This document shows, in pieces, positions 8,296 to 13,741 of a DNA stretch of 19,019 nt. The DNA is taken from the NCBI GenBank assembly GCA_050701635.1, contig JBOGDF010000066.1:1-19019 (forward strand), written 5' to 3'. A program made the translations under genes and the position numbers. This stretch comes from WHSM01 sp050701635 (GTDB lineage Bacteria > Actinomycetota > Actinomycetes > Mycobacteriales > Micromonosporaceae). The notes under the pieces are model-generated. The model ran no database searches. It saw only the letters and a list, made by a program, of their open reading frames with translations, and was not told the origin of the DNA. Each line of letters starts with the position of its first letter. The stretch's first letter is position 1.

Positions 8296-8625
8296 GTGGC
8301 CAGCAACCAGTCCAAGACCGCGCGCGCCTCGGTCCGCGCCGGCTCCGCCGGCCCCGGTGGAGCGCTCAGCGTCCTCGGCGAGTTCAAGTACCTGATTCCG
8401 CTCAACGCCGGAAAGCACGCGTACGTCCGCAACATCACCAACGGCCGCACCGTGCACTGCGCCACCGACTCGGACGCGTTCGCCGACGAGATCAAAGTGC
8501 TCGCGGACGCCGGCCACGGCACGAAGCTCCGTTCCGAGCTGGACGCTCTCGCCGAGCTCCACCCGGACCAGGGCTGGGACGTCACCACCAAGCGGCTGGT
8601 CGACGCCGGCGTGCTCGGCGACTGA
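8296..8625 (+). CDS. conserved small actinobacterial protein of unknown function
   Basis: A 109-aa protein from a GTG start with a strong AAGGAG eight bases upstream. Residues 1-22 are a Ser/Ala/Gly/Arg-rich basic leader of low complexity; the rest (LGEFKYLIPLNAGKHAYVRN onward) looks like a compact alpha/beta fold and ends in TTKRLVDAGVLGD. There is no signal peptide, transmembrane segment or metal motif. Codon usage is that of a real gene and a terminator-like hairpin follows at once. I do not recognise a characterised family; it looks like a conserved hypothetical of actinomycetes. Its neighbours do not suggest a role. Confidence 0.75.
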   Translation: MASNQSKTARASVRAGSAGPGGALSVLGEFKYLIPLNAGKHAYVRNITNGRTVHCATDSDAFADEIKVLADAGHGTKLRSELDALAELHPDQGWDVTTKRLVDAGVLGD

Positions 8626-8631
8626 CTCGCC

Positions 8632-9360
8632 TCACAACCCGCTCGATGCCCCCGGTCGTTGACCCGGGGGCATCGTCGTGTCCGGGCCTGGTTCGGGCGC
8701 GACGACGAGTTGCGCGCGACCGTACGTGACGCCGTACCGGACACCGACCACCGCCAGCTCCCCCGCCGCGACCGCCTCGGCGACCGTGGGCAGCGCGCGC
8801 ACCGCCGACACAGTGGCCGCGATGTGACCGCGTACCGCACCCTCGTACGTCTGGCTACCCGACAGGGCCGGGTCGAGCGGCACGCTGGGCGCGATCTGGT
8901 CGACCAGGAAGCTCAGCTCCGGACCCGGCCGTTCACCCCGGTGGGTGGCGTCCACGGCGTACTCCACCGCGGCGCAGGCTTCGTGGCCGAGCACCACGAT
9001 CAGCGGCACCCGCAGCTTGCGTACCGCCAGCTCCACCGACGCCACGGTGGCACGGTCCAGGACGTGTCCGGCGGTGCGTACCGACAGCAGCTCCGCGAAT
9101 CCCTGGTCGAACACCGCCTCCGGCGGCACCCGGGAGTCGATACAGCCGATCACCAGCGCCAACGGCTTCGGCTGCTCGGCGCGACGGCGGGCCTGGGTCA
9201 CGTCGTACCCGTGCCGCGGCGCACCGGAGAAGAACCGCCGGTTGCCGTCCAGCAGCCGGCGCAGCACGCCGATCGGCGTACGGGCCTGGGGGTCTGCTCC
9301 TGGGTACGCCGCCGGGCCCGGCGCAGCGACGTGATCCGCGTACGGAGCTTCGTCGCTCAT
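8632..9360 (-). CDS. beta-class carbonic anhydrase
   Basis: A 242-aa cytoplasmic zinc enzyme interconverting CO2 and bicarbonate, the latter needed by carboxylases such as the AccD6 complex. The zinc ligands are Cys73 (in IGCIDSRVPPE), His126 and Cys129 (in LGHEACAA), and the Asp75-Arg77 dyad is present. The last motif reads GHEACAA, where most family members have GHxxCG. The C-terminal ~20 residues are low complexity and are encoded across the hairpin terminator of the neighbouring gene. The start is the ATG at 9360 (MSDEAPYADH); an in-frame TTG at 9378 is possible, and neither has a strong ribosome binding site. Confidence 0.9.
   Translation of the reverse strand: MSDEAPYADHVAAPGPAAYPGADPQARTPIGVLRRLLDGNRRFFSGAPRHGYDVTQARRRAEQPKPLALVIGCIDSRVPPEAVFDQGFAELLSVRTAGHVLDRATVASVELAVRKLRVPLIVVLGHEACAAVEYAVDATHRGERPGPELSFLVDQIAPSVPLDPALSGSQTYEGAVRGHIAATVSAVRALPTVAEAVAAGELAVVGVRYGVTYGRAQLVVAPEPGPDTTMPPGQRPGASSGL
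8645..8674. terminator. GC-rich hairpin terminator lying inside the 3' end of the carbonic anhydrase gene
   Basis: GATGCCCCCGG pairs with CCGGGGGCATC (11 bp, 8-nt loop), starting 20 bp after the stop of the upstream plus-strand gene. It overlaps the last codons of the convergent carbonic anhydrase gene. There is no U-tract. Confidence 0.65.
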
Positions 9361-9407
9361 TGCGGCCGACGCTAGCAACCCGTACGCCGCCAGGAAACGA
9401 TCATGTG

Positions 9408-9425
9408 GCGTGGGCTATCCCACGC
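9408..9425 (-). terminator. possible terminator hairpin after the coiled-coil gene
   Basis: GCGTGGG/CCCACGC, a 7-bp stem with a 4-nt loop, lies 16 bp beyond the stop codon of the minus-strand gene ending at 9441. A perfect 12-bp palindrome GATCCCGGGATC (9431-9442) overlaps that stop. The stem is short and there is no U-run, so confidence is low. Confidence 0.35.
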
Positions 9426-9440
9426 ATCCAGATCCCGGGA

Positions 9441-9941
9441 TCAACTCGCGGCGCGGGAGTCGCGCGGCATCGGCAGCGGCGTACCGGGACCGCCCGGCCC
9501 GCCCGGACCCCGAGGCGGTTCAGGACCCCCACCCGGTGCTCCCGCGGGCATGCCCGGCGGTGGCGCACCCGGAGCGCTGTACGCGCCCGGCGGCGGAGTG
9601 CTGGGAGCGATCGGCTCGCTGTACGTCTCCTCGGCCACGTCCTCGAACGCGTAGAACGCCGCCTGGAGGTCCTGCGCGATCGGCTTCAGCTTCTCCACCG
9701 CGTCGGCCAACCGCTGCCGGGCTAGCTTGACGTTCTCCTGGTGCTTGCCGCGCTCCTCACTCCAGGAGTCGGCGACCTGCGACACCGCGGCCAGCGAGAT
9801 CCGCAGGTGGTCGATGGTACGAGTGACGTCGTACAGGGCGCCCCGGACCTCCTCGGGCGACATCCCGTCGACGAAGAGCTCACGCTCCCATTCGCTGGAT
9901 GCCCGCCGGATCCGCGCTGTCCACACCGTGCTGCGCCCCAT
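9441..9941 (-). CDS. hypothetical coiled-coil protein with Pro/Gly-rich C-terminus
   Basis: A 166-aa protein. Residues ~1-110 are highly charged and helical, with long stretches likely to form coiled coil (RTIDHLRISLAAVSQVADSW, then EERGKHQENVKLARQRLADA and following). Residues ~115-166 are dominated by Pro, Gly and Ala. There is no signal peptide or membrane segment. The start at 9941 (MGRSTVWTAR) is chosen because GGGAG precedes it; the frame extends to 10010 without a ribosome binding site. I do not recognise the family. The layout, an alpha-helical body with a disordered Pro-rich tail, recalls actinobacterial cell-surface or WXG100-like helical proteins, but no WXG motif is seen. Confidence 0.7.
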   Translation of the reverse strand: MGRSTVWTARIRRASSEWERELFVDGMSPEEVRGALYDVTRTIDHLRISLAAVSQVADSWSEERGKHQENVKLARQRLADAVEKLKPIAQDLQAAFYAFEDVAEETYSEPIAPSTPPPGAYSAPGAPPPGMPAGAPGGGPEPPRGPGGPGGPGTPLPMPRDSRAAS

Positions 9942-10123
9942 CGCGCTCCGCTCCCTCCCTGACCCGATAGCCCAACGTGAATCAGTTGTGCCGTCACAGG
10001 CGTACCGCATAAGTCGGCCCGGGGCCAGCCCCTACCCCCACGACACGCCATGAATTCCGGTGTTAACAGCCGAGGGGAGCCTCCACCGGGCCCGGCCGCC
10101 ACGGATCGGGGCGGCGCCGGCGG

Positions 10124-10129
10124 TAGGCT
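10124..10129 (+). promoter_or_regulatory. possible -10 element of the tRNA gene
   Basis: TAGGCT ends 9 bases before the mature tRNA 5' end and matches the actinobacterial TAnnnT -10 pattern. No clear -35 box is visible at the usual spacing. Confidence 0.35.
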
Positions 10130-10138
10130 TGCCGCCGC

Positions 10139-10212
10139 GGGGCGGTAGCTCAGCCGGTTAGAGCAGTGGACTCATAATCCATCGGTCGCGGGTTCAAGTC
10201 CCGCCCGCCCCA
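10139..10212 (+). tRNA. tRNA with CAU anticodon, probably tRNA-Ile2 (or elongator tRNA-Met)
   Basis: A full cloverleaf can be drawn: acceptor GGGGCGG/CCGCCCC with discriminator A, D-stem GCTC/GAGC, anticodon stem GTGGA/TCCAT with loop CTCATAA, and T-arm GCGGG TTCAAGT CCCGC. CCA is not encoded. The D-arm/anticodon-arm context (GAGCAG..GACTCATAATC..) and GGTCGC..GGTTCAAGTCC follow the pattern of E. coli tRNA-Ile2 (ileX), which reads AUA after lysidine modification of C34, more than elongator tRNA-Met (GAGCAC..CAC). The amino-acid assignment is therefore inference; the tRNA itself is certain. Confidence 0.95.
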
Positions 10213-10270
10213 CAACCAAATCACGTTATGACCTGGGGATTCCTCGCCGGCCGGGCTGTCCCGATCTTGG

Positions 10271-10466
10271 GCGACCGAGTTGATCAAGCCCCGCAGCCCG
10301 TGGCGGACCGTCGAACAGGTCGAGATCGCGACCCTGGAGTACGTCGACTGGTTCAACCACCGCCGGCTACTGGAAGCCTGCGGCGACATCCCACCAGCCG
10401 AACTCGAAGCCGCCCCACCACAGTCACAACACCCGCCTCGCCGAGGCCGGTCACACAACCCCTTGA
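10271..10466 (+). pseudogene. IS3-family transposase (OrfB) C-terminal fragment, frameshifted
   Basis: Reads TELIKPRSPWRTVEQVEIAT then EYVDWFNHRRLLEACGDIPP, the conserved C-terminal end of IS3 OrfB, including the final catalytic-region helix after the DDE glutamate. A C-run at 10413-10416 carries one extra base; correcting it restores HHSHNTRLAEAGHTTP and a TGA at 10464-10466. There is no start codon and the catalytic Asp residues are missing, so it cannot be functional. Confidence 0.85.
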
Positions 10467-10492
10467 GTCTCCGGACTCACCGGGGGGACTCA
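10272..10492 (+). mobile_element. 3' remnant of an IS3-family insertion sequence
   Basis: Only the last ~65 codons of the transposase and the right terminal repeat remain; everything upstream of the TELIKPR motif is gone. The break falls ~60 bp downstream of the tRNA 3' end, and the remnant ends 3 bp before the stop codon of the convergent SnoaL-like gene. The right end ends in CA, the usual IS3-family terminus. A dead element. Confidence 0.85.
10465..10492. repeat. right terminal inverted repeat of the IS3 remnant
   Basis: GAGTCTCCGGACTCACCGGG followed by GGGACTCA. Read in reverse complement it starts TGAGTCCCCCCGGTGAGTCC, which resembles the ends of actinobacterial IS3-family elements I know. 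It begins within the transposase stop codon, as is common there. The left partner is missing. Confidence 0.65.
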
Positions 10493-10495
10493 GGG

Positions 10496-10924
10496 TCAGA
10501 TCTGCTCGACCCACTGGGCGCGCCACTCGGGCGCCTCGATGGGCCGGCTGTAGTACCGGGTGTCACGTGCGATCCGACCGTCCTTATCCAACTCGAGGAC
10601 GGCGACGACATGCCACACGTCGCCTTCGTAGTCGTTCACCCCTTCGATCACCCAGACTCCACCCGCACCCACCACCCGGCGCAGCGTGATCGAAGGCGGC
10701 GTCGGGAATGCCTCCTGCATCGCGCGCATCGCGTCGCGTCCCCGGATACGTTCACCCGACTGCGGCATCTCCATCACGTAGTCCTCGCGACGCAATCGAT
10801 GCTCGTCCTCGGCGGAGAGCGCCTCCGGCGCGCCGTGAGCGAAGAGCAGGGTTACCGCCTTACGCATCGCCTCCACGTCGCTGTCGGCCACCGCCTTGCG
10901 GAACAGCTCCTGTACGTCAGCCAT
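10496..10924 (-). CDS. SnoaL-like / NTF2-like family protein
   Basis: A 142-aa protein of the SnoaL-like cone fold: an N-terminal helical part (MADVQELFRKAVADSDVEAM), a central EDYVMEMPQSGERIRGRDAM segment typical of the polyketide-cyclase-like group, beta strands with GVWVIEGVNDYEG, and a conserved RDTRYYSRPIEAPEWRA ending. Such proteins bind small hydrophobic ligands; some are cyclases, isomerases or hydrolases, many are uncharacterised. The ATG at 10924 has GGGAGG seven bases upstream; the frame extends to 11077 without support. It stands 229 bp beyond the membrane protein gene, past a hairpin, and is likely expressed on its own. Confidence 0.85.
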   Translation of the reverse strand: MADVQELFRKAVADSDVEAMRKAVTLLFAHGAPEALSAEDEHRLRREDYVMEMPQSGERIRGRDAMRAMQEAFPTPPSITLRRVVGAGGVWVIEGVNDYEGDVWHVVAVLELDKDGRIARDTRYYSRPIEAPEWRAQWVEQI

Positions 10925-11111
10925 CTCTGCCTCCCGGATCCACAGTCCTCTCCGACGCCCAGCCGTAGGAAGGCCCTGACACGCACCCGACAACATGCCT
11001 GACTGACATGACCCTGCTCTGGGTACGCGCCCACCACGTGCGTAAAGCGCCCCGAGGAGGCCACCCGAGGCGAGCAAATCCCCGGGGCCGCCACCGGCGC
11101 CAGCCAGGCTG

Positions 11112-11142
11112 CGCCCTCTGCCGGCAGCGGCGGCAGAGGGCG
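11112..11142 (-). terminator. hairpin terminator after the membrane protein gene
   Basis: CGCCCTCTGCCG and CGGCAGAGGGCG form a perfect 12-bp stem with a 7-nt loop, starting 11 bp after the stop of the gene ending at 11154. Flanking CGCCAG (11098-11103) and CTGGCG (11144-11149) can extend it. There is no U-tract. Confidence 0.7.
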
Positions 11143-11153
11143 ACTGGCGCGGC

Positions 11154-11825
11154 CTATCGCGACACGGCGGCTCCCCGGAGGGTTCCGGCCACAGGGCCTT
11201 GCGCGCCGCTCCACATCCGCCAGGCCAACGGCCACAGCGCGACCAGGGCGGCCGCCGCCTGCACGTAGCCCTGGACGACGAACAGCGGCACGAAGCGGCT
11301 GGCCGCGAAGACGATGAGCGCGACCACGATCAGGGCCGTCAGTTTCGGCCCCAGGACGTCGAGTCCGGCGATGCCCTTGGCGAAGCCGATCACTCCGATA
11401 GCGAACACGAGCGCTCCGCCCATCAGCACGGGCAGGAACCACGGCGTCAGCGCGGCCTGCGCGGCCTCCGCGTCGCCGCCGGCTTCGACGGCGGCCAGCG
11501 GCGCGAACTCCATCCCGGGCAGGAACGCGTACAACATGCTTCCGAACACGATGAACGGCAGCCCGAAAGCGCTCCACCGGTCACCGCCGTGGTCGCGGAT
11601 GTAGCCGCGCACCGCGATGAACGCGAGTGCGACGACCCCGGAGGCCACGGCCGTGAGGACATGGGCCAGACCCCAGACAGCGGGTCCCTCGGCCACCGCG
11701 TGGGCGACCGCCGGGGCGTTGGGCAGCCGCCCGGCGATGTGCGGGTGCAGGGCGAACGCGGCCAGCAACGCGGGCGGGGCCAGCATGGCGGCGACGGCGT
11801 GCGGACGATAGGTCGTTTCGGTCAT
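11154..11825 (-). CDS. integral membrane protein of unknown function
   Basis: A 223-aa protein with about six hydrophobic segments: APPALLAAFALHP (~16-28), VWGLAHVLTAVASGVVALAF (~50-69), LPFIVFGSMLYAFLPG (~89-104), FLPVLMGGALVFAIGVIGFA (~130-149), LTALIVVALIVFAASRFVPL (~163-182) and VQAAAALVALWPLAW (~188-202). There are no catalytic motifs and no clear transporter signature; I do not recognise the family. GAGGAG lies six bases before the ATG. It starts 33 bp after the methyltransferase stop in the same direction, so it is probably the last gene of the hydrolase-fold/methyltransferase transcript. Confidence 0.85.
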   Translation of the reverse strand: MTETTYRPHAVAAMLAPPALLAAFALHPHIAGRLPNAPAVAHAVAEGPAVWGLAHVLTAVASGVVALAFIAVRGYIRDHGGDRWSAFGLPFIVFGSMLYAFLPGMEFAPLAAVEAGGDAEAAQAALTPWFLPVLMGGALVFAIGVIGFAKGIAGLDVLGPKLTALIVVALIVFAASRFVPLFVVQGYVQAAAALVALWPLAWRMWSGAQGPVAGTLRGAAVSR

Positions 11826-11858
11826 GGCTATCTCCTCAGCTTGCGAAAGTCGGATGGG

Positions 11859-12695
11859 TCATTTGGTGCCGACACCGAGATTGACCTCGGTGTGGATCAC
11901 GGCCTTCGGCGCGCCGCCGGAACGTTCGCGGAACATCCCGTCCAGCACCTGCTGGACCTGGGCGCGTTCCTGGACTGTCAGTCCGGCGGTCATCTGGCCC
12001 CAGGCCGGGTTGGCTGAGGCGAATGCGGTCCAGAACTGCACGGCCGATTCGAACGGCGTGTCCCAGGTGGTGGTGTCTGCCGCCACGGCCGACAGACCCG
12101 CATCGGCGAGCTTGCGCCGCAGCACGCCGAGGTCCGCGAGTTGGAACGGCAGCGGCGGCGGGTCCCTCGGCGGCGGGGTGAACCCCGGGATGGCGGCCCT
12201 CATGGCCCCGGCGATGAACCCGAAGAGCTCGGCCTTGTGGAACAGGCCGAAAGCCCCGATGACGACCTTGCCGCCGGGTCTGGTGACGCGCGCCAGCTCG
12301 GCCAGGCCACGGTCGACGTCGGGGAAGAGCGCGACGCCGTGCAGCGACACGGCGACATCGAATGTCTCGTCCGGCAGGTCCAGGGCATGGCCGTCCATGA
12401 CGCGGCCGTCGAGATTCGGCAGGCCCCCGGCCCGGGCGTGAGCCCGGAGCCGTTCAATCATCTGCGGTGCGTGATCCACGGCCACGACCCGGGCGCCGGC
12501 CTGCGCGGCCATGACGCTGACTGCGCCGGTGCCGGCCGCCACGTCCAGGAGGTCCATTCCGGGCCGCGGATCGACGCGGTCCAGCAGATCCCGGGCCAGT
12601 CGCCGGGTCAGTGGGGTCACGTGGGCGTCGTAGCCGTCAGCGAGCGCGTCCCACGCGTCCCGGAGCCGCTCGGCGGTCGGTGGTGCGACGGTCAT
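11859..12695 (-). CDS. class I SAM-dependent methyltransferase (UbiE/Methyltransf_11 type)
   Basis: A 278-aa Rossmann-fold methyltransferase. Motif I is DLLDVAAGTGAVSV (48-61), followed by the acidic end of beta-2 (VVAVDHAPQMIERLR), motif II-like DLPDETFDVAVSLHGVALFP, and the post-motif ARVTRPGGKVVIGAF. The C-terminal ~100 residues form a cap that should define the substrate, which cannot be told from sequence. The ATG at 12695 overlaps the TGA of the upstream hydrolase-fold gene (ATGA), so the two are translationally coupled; the longer open frame to 13016 lies inside that gene and is rejected. Both proteins probably act on the same or linked substrates (inference). Confidence 0.9.
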   Translation of the reverse strand: MTVAPPTAERLRDAWDALADGYDAHVTPLTRRLARDLLDRVDPRPGMDLLDVAAGTGAVSVMAAQAGARVVAVDHAPQMIERLRAHARAGGLPNLDGRVMDGHALDLPDETFDVAVSLHGVALFPDVDRGLAELARVTRPGGKVVIGAFGLFHKAELFGFIAGAMRAAIPGFTPPPRDPPPLPFQLADLGVLRRKLADAGLSAVAADTTTWDTPFESAVQFWTAFASANPAWGQMTAGLTVQERAQVQQVLDGMFRERSGGAPKAVIHTEVNLGVGTK

Positions 12696-13606
12696 GACGG
12701 CTCTCCTTCGGTGATCGTCCCGAGCGCGGCGCGCAGCGCGTCCAGGAAGGCTTGGGGCTGCTCGGCGGCGGGGTCGTCGCGGCAGTCCTCGATGACGTGC
12801 AGCGGCCAGCCGAACCGGGCGGCGGCCGCCTCGGCGGTCCGCAGCCGCACCTGCAGATCGTGGCGGCCGTGGATCAGCGTCGTGGGGACGGTGATTCGAG
12901 CGAGGTCGGCCGCCGGGATCGGGGGCATGCCGAGCCTCGGGACCAGCTGTCGCATCGCCCCCCGGACGCCCGGCGCACGGGCCCGGTCCAGGGCGTAGTC
13001 TCGCAGCGGTTCCCACTGGTCGCCGGCCTCCTCACCCACCCGTTCCATGTCGAGGAAGCAGCGGTGGAAAAGGCGGTCGCGGCTGCGGGGCGTGGGTCGG
13101 GCGACGAAGCCCATCATGGGCAGCGCGAAGCTCGGCGCCGGCCGGAACCAGCCCAGCCCCAATGTGTCGACCAGGACCAGGTGAGCGAGCCGGTCGCTGT
13201 GGTCCGCCGCGTACCGGGCGGCGATCGAGCCGCCGAGCAGGTGACCGGCCAGCACCGGTTTCGACCGGCAGGTCTGGTCGATGAGCGCGTCGACCCAGGC
13301 GGTGACGGTGTCGGCGTCGAGTCTGCCGGAGGCTGTGGAGGCCCCGTGCCCGGGCAGGTCGGGGACGATGACCCGGTGGTGCTCGGCCAGTGCGGGGATC
13401 ACTCTGGTCCAGACAGCGGCGAACTCACCGAGGCCGTGCAGGAGCACGATGGGCGGGCCGTCACCGCCTTCCAGCACGGCGGTGGACACACCGGCCAACT
13501 GCAGTCGCCGCTCGGTGACCGGCATCGCGGCCAGCAGCCGATGCCGGGCTCGCATGCCGGCGGACGCGGATGGTCCCGGACCTGCGGTGTTCTCCTGCAT
13601 TTCCAT
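12692..13606 (-). CDS. alpha/beta-hydrolase-fold protein lacking the catalytic Ser and His (predicted pseudoenzyme)
   Basis: A 304-aa protein with the alpha/beta hydrolase layout: oxyanion-hole HGLGE (57-61), VPDLPGHGAS (81-90), the nucleophile elbow, a helical cap (~145-225), the acid loop LIHGRHDLQV (Asp250) and the His loop. The elbow reads GHLLGGS instead of GHSLGG, so residue 123 is Leu where the Ser nucleophile belongs. The His loop reads EDCRDDPAAEQP where GHxPxxEQP is usual, so the histidine is Asp277 (or Arg276). Only the acid remains. The fold is otherwise well preserved and the frame intact, which suggests retained non-hydrolytic function such as ligand binding or lyase/isomerase activity, rather than decay. 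Start ATG 13606 has GGGAGGAG upstream. Confidence 0.88.
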   Translation of the reverse strand: MEMQENTAGPGPSASAGMRARHRLLAAMPVTERRLQLAGVSTAVLEGGDGPPIVLLHGLGEFAAVWTRVIPALAEHHRVIVPDLPGHGASTASGRLDADTVTAWVDALIDQTCRSKPVLAGHLLGGSIAARYAADHSDRLAHLVLVDTLGLGWFRPAPSFALPMMGFVARPTPRSRDRLFHRCFLDMERVGEEAGDQWEPLRDYALDRARAPGVRGAMRQLVPRLGMPPIPAADLARITVPTTLIHGRHDLQVRLRTAEAAAARFGWPLHVIEDCRDDPAAEQPQAFLDALRAALGTITEGEPS

Positions 13607-13741
13607 TGCGGACTCCTCCCTCAGCAGTGATGAGGTAAGAGTCCTGCTCCGGCAGCGGTGGCCGCGTCGGGCGGATCACCCAACTCGACGCGGCGGATCG
13701 GTGTGGGCAATTCTGTGTAGGGCCGCCGCGGCCGCCTGGCG

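Noticed and set aside
9480..9600. Pro/Gly-rich coding stretch as a collagen-like repeat
   Set aside because: There is no regular Gly-X-Y periodicity; it is a low-complexity tail.
10150..10458. Minus-strand frame ending in GGRDLNPRPMDYESTALTG
   Set aside because: This is the well-known spurious translation of the reverse strand of a CAU-anticodon tRNA gene, not a protein.
10925..11077. N-terminal extension of the SnoaL-like protein up to 11077
   Set aside because: The extension is Gly/Arg/Ala-rich, not family-like, and a good ribosome binding site sits before the ATG at 10924.
12696..13016. N-terminal extension of the methyltransferase
   Set aside because: It lies fully inside the hydrolase-fold gene in another frame; the ATGA overlap start fits the family length.
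13662..13693. 8-bp stem CCGCGTCG/CGACGCGG between the LuxR and hydrolase-fold genes as a terminator
   Set aside because: The 16-nt loop and lack of a U-run make it weak; such stems arise by chance in this GC content.
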